From: Clostridia bacterium
GTDB lineage: Bacteria > Bacillota > Clostridia > Christensenellales > DTU072
Length of the DNA stretch: 50,457 nucleotides
Assembly: GCA_017403145.1 (NCBI GenBank)
Contig: JAFQOO010000017.1
Coordinates: 1 to 50,457, forward strand
Direction: 5' to 3'
Each line of letters begins with the position of its first letter. Within the stretch, counting starts at the first letter, position 1. Below, piece after piece: positions 25,380-35,758 of the stretch. The position numbers and the translations under genes are program-made. The notes beneath the pieces were generated by a model. It was not told the DNA's origin. It worked only from the letters and a program-made list of their open reading frames with translations, and made no database searches.

Positions 25380-28300
25380 TTAGCCTTCGATATCAGAATC
25401 GTCGTAATCGTCTTCGAACAACTTTTCGGAAGCCACTCTTTGTTCTTCGCCTGCGTTTGTCTTTTCGAGAGTGATATTTCTATAGCACTTCATACCGGTA
25501 CCAGCGGGGATTAACTTACCGATAATAACGTTTTCCTTAAGACCGGTAAAGTGGTCAACCTTGGAACGGATAGCTGCATCAACAAGAACTTTGGTGGTCT
25601 CTTGGAAGGATGCTGCGGACAAGAAGGACTCGGTTGCAAGAGATGCCTTGGTGATACCAAGAAGTATTCTCTTACCGGTAGCGGGGATACCGCCTTCTTC
25701 GAGTATTCTTTCGTTTTCTTCTTCGTATCTACCGAGGTCAACTTCTTCGTTGAGGAGCAAGTTGGTGTCGTTAGGCTCGGTAATTCTAACCTTACGAAGC
25801 ATTTGACGAACGATAACTTCGATGTGCTTATCTTGGATATGAACACCGTTGGTGATATATGCGGATTGAACTTCACGAATCATAGATTCTTGAACGCCTT
25901 GTACACCTCTGGTTGCAAGAGTGTCTTGGGGATGTACGGAACCAACCATCAAGGGGTCGCCACTTTGAACTTTGTCGCCATCCTTAACTAGTAACTTAGC
26001 CTTGGAAGAAATCTTGTAATCAAGACTATTTTCGCCATCGGTTACGGTTACAATCTTAACGGTATCGGTATCTTTGATGCTTACTATACCACTGATGGTA
26101 GCAACGGTTGCTCTACCTTTAGGTTCGCGAGCTTCAAACAATTCTTCAACACGGGGTAGACCTTGGGTGATGTCGGCGTTGGTTGCTATACCACCGGTGT
26201 GGAAGGTTCTCATCGTAAGCTGAGTACCGGGTTCACCGATTGATTGTGCTGCGATAATACCAACTGCTTCACCAATCTTAACCTTGTTCCAGCTGGACAT
26301 ATTAGCACCATAGCACTTTGCACATACACCGCGCTTTGCCTTACAGGTTAGTACGGAACGAATGGTAACTTCCTTGATACCTGCATCAACAACTCTTTGT
26401 GCGTCGTCTTCGCTTATTAGAGTATCGGCGGGAACGATGATTTCACCGTCTGCGCTTACGATATTCTTAACGCTAAATCTACCTGCAATTCTTTCCTTTA
26501 GACCTTCGATAACTGCGCCTGCACTATCTACTATTGCCTTAACGGTAAATCCACGGGTGTCGCCACAATCGTCTTCGTTTACGATAACGTCGTGTGCAAC
26601 GTCAACTAGACGTCTGGTTAGGTAACCTGAGTCAGCGGTCTTAAGTGCGGTATCTGCACCACCCTTACGAGCACCGTGAGAAGAGATAAAGTACTCTAGA
26701 ACGGATAGACCTTCACGGAACGAGCTCTTAACGGGGATTTCTATAACTTTACCGGTCGGGTCGTTCATCAATCCACGCATACCGGAAAGTTGCTTGATTT
26801 GTTGCATACTACCACGAGCGCCTGAGTCTGCCATCATCCAAATGGGATTGAACTTATCGGACTTCTTGAAGTTTTCTTCAAGGTCGTCAGCAACGTCTTT
26901 GGTGGTCTTTGCCCATACGTCAACGGTTTCTTGATATCTTTCGTCTTCGGTCAACATACCACGACGGAAACGTTTTTCGATTGCGTGTACTTCGTCTTCA
27001 GCCTTTTGAAGAAGTATCTTCTTGTTGCCGGAAATTTGCATATCGAAAACGCTGGTGGTGATAGCGCCGATAGTAGAGTACTTGAAGCCAAGAGCTTTAA
27101 TCTTATCAAGTACCTTACTTACTGCAGTTGAGCCTTGTAGCTTGAAGCACTTTGCAACGATTTGAGAAAGTTGCTTCTTGCCAATGGGGTTCCAACCATT
27201 GATGTGGTTAACTTCGAACTCGAGCATATCTTCTGCAGTTTCTCTCTTGCAGAATCCCAAATCTTGGGGGATAGCCTCGTTGAATATAATTCTACCAACG
27301 GTTACGGGAATACGCTTTTTATAAACGCAACCATCGATTTCTTTGGTAACTCTAACTTCGATTTTTGCTTGAAGGTCGATATCGCCTACTTGGTAAGCCA
27401 TCTTAGCTTCTTCTTCATCCTTGAAGATTTTGCCTTCGCCCTTAGCACCGGGTTTAACTTGGGTTAGGTAGTAAGAACCGATAACCATATCTTGGGTAGG
27501 TGAAAGGATAGGTTTACCATCACTAAGCTTAAGAACGTTGTTGGTGGAAAGCATCAAGAAACGTGCTTCAACTTGAGCTGCAATCGATAGAGGTACGTGA
27601 ACAGGCATTTGGTCGCCGTCGAAGTCAGCGTTGAATGCCGAACATACCAAGGGGTGAAGCTTTATAGCTCTACCTTCTACTAGTACGGGTTCAAATGCTT
27701 GGATACCCAAACGGTGCAAAGTAGGAGCACGGTTTAGAAGAACGGGATGGTCCTTGATAACCTCTTCTAGTACGTCCCAAATTTGGGATTTACCACGAGC
27801 AACTGCATTCTTTGCGCTCTTGATATTTTGGCAATATCCGTATTCAACTAGCTTGCGGAATACGAAGGGCTTGAAGAGTTCGATTGCCATTTCCTTGGGT
27901 AGACCACATTGATATAGCTTTAGTTCGGGACCAACAACGATAACCGAACGACCGGAGTAGTCAACACGCTTACCAAGAAGGTTTTGACGGAAGCGACCTT
28001 GCTTACCACGTAGCATATCGCTCAAGGACTTTAGGTTACGGTTGCCGGGGCCGGTAACGGGCTTACCGTGCTTACCATTATCGATAAGAGCATCAACTGC
28101 TTCTTGTAGCATACGTTTTTCGTTACGGATAACTACGTCGGGAGCGCCTTGCTCAAACATTCTCTTTAGACGGTTATTACGGTTAATAACTCTTCTATAT
28201 AAATCGTTAAGGTCGCTGGTTGCAAATCTGCCACCGTCTAGTTGTACCATAGGACGGAGGTCCGGAGGGATAACGGGAATAACGTCTAGTATCATCCATT

Positions 28301-28973
28301 CGGGATTGTTGCCGGAAACTCTAAACGCTTCTACTATGCTTAGGCGTTTTGCAGCCTTAGCTTGTTTGTTACCGGTAGACTTTGCAATTATATCTTTTAG
28401 CTTTGCACTTTCTGCTTCAAGGTCGATTTCGCGAAGAAGAACTTTTAGAGCTTCTGCACCCATACCTGCTTTGAAAGAACCTGCGCCAAACTTTTCGAGA
28501 GCATCACGATATTCATCGTCTTTTATAACTTGGTACTTGTAAAAATCGGTTGTACCGGGGTCGATAACTACGTGTGCGCCATAGTAGATAACTTGCTCTA
28601 CTTGCTTGGGAGCCATATCTAGGATACTTGCAATACGACTGGGAACACCGCTAAAATACCAAATGTGTGCAACGGGAGAAGCGAGCTCAATGTGGCCCAT
28701 TCTCTCACGACGTACCTTTGATTTAGTAACTTCAACACCACACTTATCACAAATGGTGCCTTTGAATCTTACTCTTTTATATTTACCGCAGTGGCATTCG
28801 TAGTCCTTGGTAGGTCCAAAGATTTTTTCACAGAACAAACCATCCTTTTCGGGCTTTTGGGTTCTGTAGTTGATAGTCTCGGGCTTGGTTACTTCGCCAC
28901 GAGACCACTCTCTGATTTTATCAGGAGAGGCAAGAGAGATTTGCATTGCATCAAAACTATTAATTTCTATCAT
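25380..28973 (-). CDS. rpoC: RNA polymerase subunit beta'
   Basis: The 1197-residue largest subunit of RNA polymerase, of normal Firmicute length. The N-terminal zinc site CHCGKYKR...CDKCGVEV lies near residues 60-80. The catalytic [14 protein letters not shown] motif holds the Mg2+-binding aspartates near residue 450. The bridge-helix/trigger-loop region is at MADSGARGS (about 700) and [16 protein letters not shown] (about 920). The second zinc site is CGDTRGF...[13 protein letters not shown] near residues 810-890. It follows rpoB by 15 bases, so the two are cotranscribed. The C-terminus ends in a short acidic tail ([11 protein letters not shown]). Confidence 0.97.
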   Translation of the reverse strand: MIEINSFDAMQISLASPDKIREWSRGEVTKPETINYRTQKPEKDGLFCEKIFGPTKDYECHCGKYKRVRFKGTICDKCGVEVTKSKVRRERMGHIELASPVAHIWYFSGVPSRIASILDMAPKQVEQVIYYGAHVVIDPGTTDFYKYQVIKDDEYRDALEKFGAGSFKAGMGAEALKVLLREIDLEAESAKLKDIIAKSTGNKQAKAAKRLSIVEAFRVSGNNPEWMILDVIPVIPPDLRPMVQLDGGRFATSDLNDLYRRVINRNNRLKRMFEQGAPDVVIRNEKRMLQEAVDALIDNGKHGKPVTGPGNRNLKSLSDMLRGKQGRFRQNLLGKRVDYSGRSVIVVGPELKLYQCGLPKEMAIELFKPFVFRKLVEYGYCQNIKSAKNAVARGKSQIWDVLEEVIKDHPVLLNRAPTLHRLGIQAFEPVLVEGRAIKLHPLVCSAFNADFDGDQMPVHVPLSIAAQVEARFLMLSTNNVLKLSDGKPILSPTQDMVIGSYYLTQVKPGAKGEGKIFKDEEEAKMAYQVGDIDLQAKIEVRVTKEIDGCVYKKRIPVTVGRIIFNEAIPQDLGFCKRETAEDMLEFEVNHINGWNPIGKKQLSQIVAKCFKLQGSTAVSKVLDKIKALGFKYSTIGAITTSVFDMQISGNKKILLQKAEDEVHAIEKRFRRGMLTEDERYQETVDVWAKTTKDVADDLEENFKKSDKFNPIWMMADSGARGSMQQIKQLSGMRGLMNDPTGKVIEIPVKSSFREGLSVLEYFISSHGARKGGADTALKTADSGYLTRRLVDVAHDVIVNEDDCGDTRGFTVKAIVDSAGAVIEGLKERIAGRFSVKNIVSADGEIIVPADTLISEDDAQRVVDAGIKEVTIRSVLTCKAKRGVCAKCYGANMSSWNKVKIGEAVGIIAAQSIGEPGTQLTMRTFHTGGIATNADITQGLPRVEELFEAREPKGRATVATISGIVSIKDTDTVKIVTVTDGENSLDYKISSKAKLLVKDGDKVQSGDPLMVGSVHPQDTLATRGVQGVQESMIREVQSAYITNGVHIQDKHIEVIVRQMLRKVRITEPNDTNLLLNEEVDLGRYEEENERILEEGGIPATGKRILLGITKASLATESFLSAASFQETTKVLVDAAIRSKVDHFTGLKENVIIGKLIPAGTGMKCYRNITLEKTNAGEEQRVASEKLFEDDYDDSDIEG

Positions 28974-28988
28974 AGTTATTCCTCCCTA

Positions 28989-31900
28989 TTAGTCTTCGTC
29001 GTTGAATTCGTCAAGAAGCATAGATTCTGCTTCGTCGAGGCTGGTGTATCCGTCTTTATCAAAGTATAAATCGTTTAGATTTAGATTGAAGCTATCATCG
29101 TCGTCATCATCATCTTCTTCGGAAATATCTTCGATGCTACCTAGTGATGATAGTAAATCATCATCTTCGGTATCGGCTACACTAGAGGTCATACTGCTAA
29201 ACAATGCTTCATATCCGTTTGCGCCAAACAAGGTGTCGTCGCTTTCGTCATCCATACTGTCAAGGAGTCCCTTGTTGTCATCGTGTGCGCCGGGGATAAT
29301 GGGTTCGTATGCTTGTTGGTCGTCATCAAGCTCTGCAAGTTCAACTTCTGCATTGGTATCGGTAAGAAGTTTAACGTCCATACAGAGTGATTGCATTTCC
29401 TTCTTGAGAACCTTGAATGCTTCGGGTAGTCCGGGAGCTGCCATAGTTGCATTGGGCTTGATAATAGAATCAAATACCTTTTGTCTACCCATAACGTCAT
29501 CTGACTTAACGGTAAGCATTTCTTGTAGAATGTTTGCAGCGCCATATGCTTCGAGTGCCCAAACTTCCATTTCACCGAATCTTTGTCCGCCGAATTGAGC
29601 TTTACCACCAAGAGGTTGTTGGGTAACAAGTGAATAAGGACCAACGGAACGTGCGTGAATCTTATCGTCAACAAGGTGGATAAGTTTAAGCATATACATA
29701 TAACCAACGGTTACGGGGTTTTCGAACTTTTCACCGGTTCTACCATCGTATACGTCAAGTTTACCGTTAGCGGGTAGTTTGTTCTCTAGGAACATTTGTT
29801 GAATATCAGTTTCGGTTGCACCATCGAATACGGGGGTTGCAACTTTTATTCCAAGTAACTTAGCTACTAGGCCCAAGTGAACTTCTAGAACTTGTCCGAT
29901 GTTCATACGGCTGGGAACGCCTAGAGGGTTAAGTACGATTTGTAGAGGAGTACCATCTGCGAGGAAGGGCATATCTTCTTTGGGGAGAACACGGGAAATA
30001 ACACCCTTGTTACCATGTCGACCTGCCATCTTATCGCCTACGCCAATCTTTCTCTTTTGAGCGATAAATACTCTAACCATTTGGTTTACTTGAGGAGCAA
30101 GCTCGTCTTTGTTTGCTCTAGAGAAGATTTGAACGTCAACAACTGTACCTTCGCCACCATTGGGAACCTTTAGGGATACGTCACGAACTTCACGTGCCTT
30201 TTCACCAAAGATAGCACGGAGTAGTCTTTCTTCGGGAGTAAGTTCGGTTTCACCCTTAGGAGTTACTTTACCTACTAGATAATCCCCTACTCTAACTTCT
30301 GCACCAATTCTTACGATACCGTTTTCGTCAAGGTTCTTTAGAACTTCTTCACTTACGTTAGGAATATCACGAGTGATTTGTTCTGCACCAAGTTTGGTAT
30401 CACGACATTCGAGCTCGTGCTTTTCGATGTGAATGGTGGTAAATACGTCGTTCTTAACTAGTTCTTCCGAAATAAGGATAGCGTCTTCGTAGTTGTAACC
30501 TTCCCAAGTCATAAAGCCGATTAGGATGTTACGTCCAAGTGCCAATTCACCGTTTTCGGTAGAAGGACCATCTGCTAGAGTATCGCCAACTTTAACTACG
30601 TCGCCCTTGCGAACAACGGGTTTTTGGTTGATACAAGTTCCTTGGTTGGAACGAACGAATTTTTGTAGTTCATAAGTTTGTACACCGTTATCGCTAGTAA
30701 CTTCGATTTTGTTTGCACTAACGTAGGTTACTACACCGGCTTCTTTAGCAAGAATACATACGCCGGAGTCGTGTGCTACAACGTGTTCCATACCGGTACC
30801 TACGATAGGTGCTTCGGGACGGAGTAGCGGAACTGCTTGACGTTGCATGTTCGAACCCATCAATGCACGGTTAGCGTCGTCGTTCTCAAGGAAGGGAATT
30901 AGTGATGTTGCTATGGATACCAATTGTTGAGGTGATACATCCATATAGTCAACCTTTTCACTGCTGAACTCTTTTATAGCATCTCTGTAACGGCAAGTAA
31001 CGCGCTTGTTAGCAAATCTGCCTTCTTCGTCTAGAGGCTCGTTTGCTTGAGCAACTATGTATTTGTCTTCTTCGTCTGCTGCAAGATATTCTACGATATC
31101 GGTTACCTTTCCGCTTTCTTTATCAACCTTGCGGTAAGGAGATTCGATAAATCCGTATTCGTTAACCTTTGCATAAGAGGATAGCGAGGTGATTAGACCA
31201 ATGTTTTGGCCTTCGGGAGTTTCGATAGGACACATTCTACCATAGTGAGAGTGGTGAACGTCACGAACTTCGAAGCCTGCACGTTCTCTGTTTAGACCGC
31301 CAGGTCCAAGAGCAGATAGCTTTCTCTTGTGGGTAAGTTCTGCTATGGGGTTGGGTTGGTCCATAAATTGAGAGAGCTGTGAAGAACCGAAGAACTCTCT
31401 AATCGCGCTTGATACGGGACGTATGTTAATCAACGAACGAGGAGTTGCAGATTCGATATCTTGGGACATCATTCTTTCGTGAACAACTCTTTCAAGACGG
31501 CTCATACCAATACGGAATTGGTTTTGTAGTAGTTCGCCAACGCTACGAACACGACGGTTCGAGAGGTGGTCGATATTGTCGGGAATATGATAACCACAAC
31601 GAAGTTCCTTGTTGTAGAAACGCATATTTACGTTGTAGCTCATAGTAGCGATGATGTCGTCGATGGAAATATGCTCGCAAACAAGCTCACTAACGTTTGC
31701 CTTGATGCTTGCTTTAAGAACTTCCATATCCCCTTCGCTTGCTTCAATCAAGCTCTTAAGGGTGGGATAGTAAACCTTTTCGGTAATGCCGAGTTCTGCG
31801 GGGTCGCAATCAACGTATCCGTTTAGGTCAACGGTGTTGTTACCGATAACTTTAACAGCGGGAAGATTTTCTAAATCTTGAATGTTCTTGAGCATTACGG

Positions 31901-32891
31901 AATTGATACCTGCGTTTTGGATAGCATCAGCTTGTTCGCGGGTAACGGTATCGTTAGCCATTGCAAGAACTTCACCATCTTCGGTTATAACGTCTTCTGC
32001 AAGAACGTGTCCTTCAATGCGGTTAGCAAGTGAAAGATGTTTGTTGAATTTATATCTGCCTACCTTCGATAGGTCGTAACGACGGGTATCGAAGAAAAGG
32101 TTTTGTAAATGAGCGTCGATTGCAGATTGGGTGGGAACCTCACCGGGACGAAGCTTTCTGTAAATATCGATTTTTGCATCTTCAACGTTATCGATGTTGC
32201 CATCTCTCTTAAGAGTGTTAGCAATCATTTCGTCGTTACCGAAGATGGTCAAAATTTCTTCGTTGGTGCCATATCCCAATGCACGGAGAAGAAGGGTTGC
32301 GGAAATCTTACGGGTACGGTCTACCTTAACACTCAAAGAACTACCGTCTTTATGAGTATCTTGGATATACTCTAACCAAGCACCACGTGAAGGGATAACT
32401 TGGGTTTCGTAGTGAGTTAGACCACTCTTCTTATCTTCAACAGCGGTAGTATAAACGCCGGGGCTACGAACGAGCTGTGATACAACTACACGTTCTGCTC
32501 CGTTGATAATGAAGGTACCGTTTTCGGTCATTCTCGGAATTTCACCCATGAATACGTCTTCATCGATGAAAGCACCGGTTTCTTTCCAAAGCAAACGAAC
32601 TCTTGCGGAAAGAGAAAGGGTGTAAGTAGCATCGCGTCTTTTTGCTTCCTTAACCGTGTACTTGCTTTCGCTCTTGAACTTGTGCTCTAAGAAAGAAAGT
32701 TCGATTTTATTCGAAAAGTCGGTTATCGGAGAGAAGTCGGCAAGAACTTCACGAATACCTTGGTTGATGAAAGCATCGTAGGATTTCTTTTGAACTTCGA
32801 TAAGATAGGGAATATCGATGATTTCTTTTATTTTGCTAAAAGACCATCTTTCAACGTTCCCGCGCTTGATTTTGTGCATTCTTTGAGACAT
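28989..32891 (-). CDS. rpoB: RNA polymerase subunit beta
   Basis: A 1300-residue beta subunit. Family motifs include the fork/rifampicin region [18 protein letters not shown] (residues 502-519), [18 protein letters not shown], and near the C-terminus [16 protein letters not shown] and [20 protein letters not shown]. Residues matching E. coli D516, H526 and S531 are unchanged (D511, H521, S526). K524 stands where E. coli has R529, a conservative change. The last 90 or so residues extend past the normal end as a strongly acidic, probably disordered tail ([10 protein letters not shown]). It is cotranscribed with rpoC. Its promoter lies about 190 bases upstream, giving a long leader. Confidence 0.97.
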   Translation of the reverse strand: MSQRMHKIKRGNVERWSFSKIKEIIDIPYLIEVQKKSYDAFINQGIREVLADFSPITDFSNKIELSFLEHKFKSESKYTVKEAKRRDATYTLSLSARVRLLWKETGAFIDEDVFMGEIPRMTENGTFIINGAERVVVSQLVRSPGVYTTAVEDKKSGLTHYETQVIPSRGAWLEYIQDTHKDGSSLSVKVDRTRKISATLLLRALGYGTNEEILTIFGNDEMIANTLKRDGNIDNVEDAKIDIYRKLRPGEVPTQSAIDAHLQNLFFDTRRYDLSKVGRYKFNKHLSLANRIEGHVLAEDVITEDGEVLAMANDTVTREQADAIQNAGINSVMLKNIQDLENLPAVKVIGNNTVDLNGYVDCDPAELGITEKVYYPTLKSLIEASEGDMEVLKASIKANVSELVCEHISIDDIIATMSYNVNMRFYNKELRCGYHIPDNIDHLSNRRVRSVGELLQNQFRIGMSRLERVVHERMMSQDIESATPRSLINIRPVSSAIREFFGSSQLSQFMDQPNPIAELTHKRKLSALGPGGLNRERAGFEVRDVHHSHYGRMCPIETPEGQNIGLITSLSSYAKVNEYGFIESPYRKVDKESGKVTDIVEYLAADEEDKYIVAQANEPLDEEGRFANKRVTCRYRDAIKEFSSEKVDYMDVSPQQLVSIATSLIPFLENDDANRALMGSNMQRQAVPLLRPEAPIVGTGMEHVVAHDSGVCILAKEAGVVTYVSANKIEVTSDNGVQTYELQKFVRSNQGTCINQKPVVRKGDVVKVGDTLADGPSTENGELALGRNILIGFMTWEGYNYEDAILISEELVKNDVFTTIHIEKHELECRDTKLGAEQITRDIPNVSEEVLKNLDENGIVRIGAEVRVGDYLVGKVTPKGETELTPEERLLRAIFGEKAREVRDVSLKVPNGGEGTVVDVQIFSRANKDELAPQVNQMVRVFIAQKRKIGVGDKMAGRHGNKGVISRVLPKEDMPFLADGTPLQIVLNPLGVPSRMNIGQVLEVHLGLVAKLLGIKVATPVFDGATETDIQQMFLENKLPANGKLDVYDGRTGEKFENPVTVGYMYMLKLIHLVDDKIHARSVGPYSLVTQQPLGGKAQFGGQRFGEMEVWALEAYGAANILQEMLTVKSDDVMGRQKVFDSIIKPNATMAAPGLPEAFKVLKKEMQSLCMDVKLLTDTNAEVELAELDDDQQAYEPIIPGAHDDNKGLLDSMDDESDDTLFGANGYEALFSSMTSSVADTEDDDLLSSLGSIEDISEEDDDDDDDSFNLNLNDLYFDKDGYTSLDEAESMLLDEFNDED

Positions 32892-33074
32892 CTTATACGC
32901 TCCTTGTAAAAATTTTAGGCAATTACCTGTGTTTTTCCGTCAAGTATTGACAACCTTTTAGCATTGAAGATTAAGGCTATCGATTTTTGACGTTTTTGCT
33001 CATAAAATACCGTATTTTTTGCACCTCGTTTTACCTATAGCGCATACAAATCCAGTATAATTACGCATTTTACG
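32892..33074 (-). other. Long 5' leader of rpoBC
   Basis: About 175 transcribed bases separate the rpoB promoter from the rpoB start. I see no leader peptide and no clear terminator/antiterminator pair. AAGGAG precedes the rpoB start codon. Confidence 0.45.
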
Positions 33075-33104
33075 ATTTTACACCCCCTTTGGGATGGTTG
33101 TCAA
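33075..33104 (-). promoter_or_regulatory. rpoBC promoter
   Basis: On the minus strand TTGACA (33099-33104) and TAAAAT (33075-33080) are separated by 18 bases. This gives rpoBC its own promoter independent of rplKAJL. Confidence 0.75.
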
Positions 33105-33210
33105 GCATTTTTTATAATTTATTTATAATTTTTAATAATATAAATATACGCATATATATACGCGCAAGATATGCCCCCTACTTTGTTGCCTCCAAATCAC
33201 CTTTAGCTAC

Positions 33211-33239
33211 TTGAATTAGTCGCAGGTCTATGTTATAAT
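33211..33239 (+). promoter_or_regulatory. rqcP-ispDF promoter, leaderless start
   Basis: TTGAAT (33211-33216) and TATAAT (33234-33239) are 17 bases apart, and TGT precedes TATAAT as an extended -10. Only six bases separate the -10 box from the rqcP ATG, so the mRNA should begin at or next to the start codon. Confidence 0.75.
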
Positions 33240-33245
33240 CGGCGT

Positions 33246-33497
33246 ATGAGAGTTGACAAGTTTTTAAAACTATCTAGAATAATAAAAAGGCGTACCGTTG
33301 CAAACGAAGCTTGCGACGCTTCTCGTGTGCTTATTAACGGTAAACCCGCAAAACCTTCCAAAGAAGTCAAGGTTGGCGACATTATAGGCGTTAGATTTGG
33401 GGATAAAGAAGCTTTCTTCAAAGTGCTTATAATTCCAAGCGGAAACGTAGGAAAAGCGGATGCAACAACGCTATACGAGATTGTAAATGAAGTTTGA
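33246..33497 (+). CDS. rqcP: S4-domain RNA-binding protein RqcP
   Basis: An 83-residue S4-domain protein matching RqcP (YabO), which works with RqcH in adding C-terminal alanine tails to peptides stuck on split 50S subunits. The S4 domain is MRVDKFLKLSRIIKRRTVAN through VLINGKPAKPSKEVKVGD, which is nearly diagnostic. The start is fixed by family alignment. No ribosome-binding site precedes it; a consensus promoter places the 5' end of the mRNA at the ATG, so translation is probably leaderless. It overlaps ispDF by 11 bases. In Bacillus this gene sits near other translation genes; here it is inside the split rplL-rpoB region. Confidence 0.92.
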   Translation: MRVDKFLKLSRIIKRRTVANEACDASRVLINGKPAKPSKEVKVGDIIGVRFGDKEAFFKVLIIPSGNVGKADATTLYEIVNEV

Positions 33498-34587
33498 TTT
33501 GGTTATCGTCGCCGGTGGCTCAGGCAACCGTGCAGGCGGAGATAAACTTAAATTTTTACTAAGAGACTCTACCGTTTTAGAACGCACGATAGATGCTTTT
33601 TTACGCATTCCTAACATTGAAAAAATAATTGTCGTTTTACGTCAAGAAGACGTCGATTGGGGTGAGGAAATAAAGGAAAAACTATGCGACAATCGTATCA
33701 CTTTCGCTATAGGTGGTGATAGTCGACCGGCATCTGTTATGAACGGACTTGCATTATGCACGGCCGAAGGCGTACTAGTGCACGACGGAGCGCGCCCGTA
33801 CGTAGATATCGCACTCGTACATAGAGTTATGGACTCTGTCGAACGTTATGGTTCCGGCATACCTGCCCTACCTCTCGCCGATAGCGTACGCGAGGTTAAT
33901 AATGGCGAAATTATAGGTGAATTTGACCGCGATAAATTGTATATTGTACAAACGCCACAAGGCTTTTTACTCAATGATTTACTAAAATCTTACGGAAATG
34001 GTATCTCGTTTACCGACGAAAGCTTGCTTTATAGTCGTTACGTAGCACCCGCACGCATTGTAGAAGGTAGCGAACGCAACGTAAAATTGACCACTCGCGG
34101 GGATTTCGTTTCCCTCAATGCAAAAGTTGGTATGGGCTACGATTTACATAGACTCGCCCCTTTTAAAAAGTTTATGCTGGGCGGTGTGGAAATTTCTTAC
34201 GAATACGGAGCAATTGCACATAGCGACGGGGACGTAGTAATACACGCCATTATAGATGCAATTTTGGGCGCTATCGGGGAACGAGATATAGGCACCCTAT
34301 TCCCCGACGATAATCCCAAATATTTGGATATTGATAGCTCCATAATGCTTTCGGAAGTAATGGAAATATGTCGTGATAAGAACTATAAAATAGCAAGTGC
34401 AAACGTCGTCATAGTTCTTCAAAAGCCTAAAATTGCCGATTATATTCCCATTATGCGCATAAAACTTGCTAGAATTTTGGACATCAGTTTAGAAAATATA
34501 ACGATATCCGCAAAAACCAACGAAGGTGTAGGTGAAATCGGCGAAGGCAAAGCAGTATCAGCTTACGCCACGGTTATAGTTCACTAA
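33487..34587 (+). CDS. ispDF: Bifunctional IspD/IspF isoprenoid enzyme
   Basis: A 366-residue fusion of two non-consecutive enzymes of the methylerythritol-phosphate pathway. Residues 1 to about 212 are IspD (CDP-ME synthase): VIVAGGSGNRAGGDK near residue 6, VHDGARPYVD near 97, and IVQTPQGF near 155. Residues from about 214 are IspF (MEcPP synthase): VGMGYDLHRLAPF with the metal Asp/His, AHSDGDVVIHAIIDA near 243, and TNEGVGEIGEGKAVSAYA at the C-terminus. IspE, which acts between them, is not in the window. The gene overlaps rqcP by 11 bases and its stop overlaps the convergent DUF1540 stop by four. Confidence 0.95.
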   Translation: MKFDLVIVAGGSGNRAGGDKLKFLLRDSTVLERTIDAFLRIPNIEKIIVVLRQEDVDWGEEIKEKLCDNRITFAIGGDSRPASVMNGLALCTAEGVLVHDGARPYVDIALVHRVMDSVERYGSGIPALPLADSVREVNNGEIIGEFDRDKLYIVQTPQGFLLNDLLKSYGNGISFTDESLLYSRYVAPARIVEGSERNVKLTTRGDFVSLNAKVGMGYDLHRLAPFKKFMLGGVEISYEYGAIAHSDGDVVIHAIIDAILGAIGERDIGTLFPDDNPKYLDIDSSIMLSEVMEICRDKNYKIASANVVIVLQKPKIADYIPIMRIKLARILDISLENITISAKTNEGVGEIGEGKAVSAYATVIVH

Positions 34588-34889
34588 TCTTCTACTATTC
34601 TGGTTTCGCATTTAGTCCTCATTAGCTTATCTTTAACCAATATTGAGGATGCTCCGCATCTATTATCGCGATTGTAAATACATCTAGCATCACATTGCAC
34701 GATGCTCGGCGCCTCTTGCATTATTTCGTCGCCAGCTTCAAGTTCGGCAAAGGTTTGCTCTAAAGCACCCCCTACTCTCTTCATTTTAGTAGCGCATCTG
34801 CCCTTTTCGTCTATACCGACGATAGTTGCGTTACAACGTGATTTAAGATTGTGTATGCAATTTGCGGTAGTACATTTGAGTTGTTCCAT
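34584..34889 (-). CDS. DUF1540 cysteine-rich protein
   Basis: A 101-residue cytoplasmic protein with two copies of the DUF1540 motif: CTTANCIHNLKSRCNA at residues 6-21 and CDARCIYNRDNRCGA at about 66-80. Each is followed by one further cysteine (CATK, CETR). The spacing suggests a metal site in each half. The function of DUF1540 is unknown; such small proteins are common in spore-forming Firmicutes. AAGGAG lies eight bases before the ATG. It is transcribed against ispDF, with stop codons overlapping, and away from rplI. Confidence 0.85.
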   Translation of the reverse strand: MEQLKCTTANCIHNLKSRCNATIVGIDEKGRCATKMKRVGGALEQTFAELEAGDEIMQEAPSIVQCDARCIYNRDNRCGASSILVKDKLMRTKCETRIVED

Positions 34890-34940
34890 ATCTTTCTCCT
34901 TTTTTATTTAGTATGGACCACCTCTTAAAAAATATTACTA

Positions 34941-34969
34941 TTGACTTTTAATCGTTAAAGTGTTATTCT
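34941..34969 (+). promoter_or_regulatory. rplI promoter
   Basis: TTGACT (34941-34946) and TATTCT (34964-34969) are 17 bases apart, with TG one base before the -10 box. The transcript starts about 18 bases before the rplI start and includes its AAAGGAG site. Confidence 0.8.
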
Positions 34970-34993
34970 ATTTCCAATAAAAGGAGTACTATT

Positions 34994-35437
34994 ATGAAAG
35001 TTATTTTATTACAAGACGTACAAGGACACGGTAAAAAAGGCGAAGTCGTAGTTATAAACGACGGATATGCAAAGAATTTCTTAATCCCCAAGAAAATGGC
35101 TGTTGAAGCAACCAAACAAATGATGAACGAAATAGCACAAAAAACTGCTAAAGAAGCTCGTTTACTCAAAGAAGAACGTGAAGCCGCAGAAGCTCTAGCA
35201 AAGCAATTAAAAGGCATAACCGTAACCATTCTAGCTAAATTCGGTGGTGAAAAAATGTATGGTAGCATTACCACTCAAGACGTAGCCGACGCACTAAAAG
35301 CAATGGGATATACCGTTGATAAAAAGAAAATCGTTATCAAGGATAATATCAAGGCAGTTGGTATTTACGATGCCGAAATCAAAGTATACCGCGACATAAA
35401 TGCAAAAATAAAGATTAAAGTTGACCGCGCTGAGTAA
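34994..35437 (+). CDS. rplI: 50S ribosomal protein L9
   Basis: A 147-residue ribosomal protein that binds 23S rRNA near the L1 stalk. The N-terminal domain [19 protein letters not shown] through [13 protein letters not shown] is diagnostic. A long central helix (about residues 40-75) joins the C-terminal domain ([17 protein letters not shown] near 83). The length is normal. AAAGGAG precedes the ATG. It is a single-gene transcription unit with its own promoter and terminator, away from its usual neighbours (rpsF, ssb, rpsR, dnaB), which are not in the window. Confidence 0.97.
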   Translation: MKVILLQDVQGHGKKGEVVVINDGYAKNFLIPKKMAVEATKQMMNEIAQKTAKEARLLKEEREAAEALAKQLKGITVTILAKFGGEKMYGSITTQDVADALKAMGYTVDKKKIVIKDNIKAVGIYDAEIKVYRDINAKIKIKVDRAE

Positions 35438-35452
35438 TCCCCTATCAAACAA

Positions 35453-35476
35453 AAAAGCACTCGAAAGAGTGCTTTT
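35453..35476 (+). terminator. rplI terminator
   Basis: AAAAGCACTC and GAGTGCTTTT form a 10-bp stem with a GAAA loop, 16 bases after the rplI stop. Confidence 0.9.
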
Positions 35477-35491
35477 AAATTGCTTAGAAAC

Positions 35492-35598
35492 TTTTTTGAT
35501 GAAGAACGCGAAAAGGTACCCTTCTGCCGACGAGAGTTTACTTGACGTAAATGACCGAGGGGGAAAGGTACCTTGACAAAGTTATTCGCTAAAAGGCG
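35492..35598. repeat. 107-bp structured repeat, copy 1
   Basis: First of two copies 151 bases apart that differ at two positions. Three nested stems are visible: GCGAA/TTCGC (35508-35512 with 35585-35589), AAGGTACC/GGTACCTT (35513-35520 with 35567-35574) and TTTAC/GTAAA (35537-35541 with 35547-35551). It is non-coding and lies between rplI and rplL. The function is unknown; it behaves like a REP/MITE-type or structured-RNA element. Confidence 0.85.
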
Positions 35599-35630
35599 TG
35601 TATTGTTATCTTCACTTTTTTAGAAGCTCT

Positions 35631-35758
35631 TTTAAGCCTCGTTTTTTTGATGAAGAACGCGAAAAGGTACCCTTCTGCCGACGGGAGTTTACTTGACGTA
35701 AATGACCGAGGGAGAAAGGTACCTTGACAAAGTTATTCGCTAAAAGGCGAGGCTTAAA
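35631..35758 (-). other. Long stem enclosing repeat copy 2, adjacent to the rplL stop
   Basis: TTTAAGCCTCG (35631-35641) and CGAGGCTTAAA (35748-35758) form a perfect 11-bp inverted repeat around the whole second copy. The right arm touches the rplL stop codon. In the rplL mRNA this makes a four-level nested structure directly after the stop, so it could serve as 3'-end former, stabiliser or terminator. Confidence 0.65.
35643..35749. repeat. 107-bp structured repeat, copy 2
   Basis: Second copy, with the same three nested stems shifted by 151 bases. It differs from copy 1 by one base in the GACGGGAG stretch and one in GAGGGAGA. Near identity suggests recent duplication or selection to stay alike. 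Confidence 0.85.

Noticed and set aside
29189..29707. 172-residue open frame in rpoB, same strand but another frame
   Set aside because: It lies wholly inside rpoB, has no ribosome-binding site, and its composition reflects rpoB codons.
30000..32000. Rifampicin-resistance mutation in rpoB
   Set aside because: The main resistance positions (E. coli D516, H526, S531) have wild-type residues; Lys at the R529 position is conservative.
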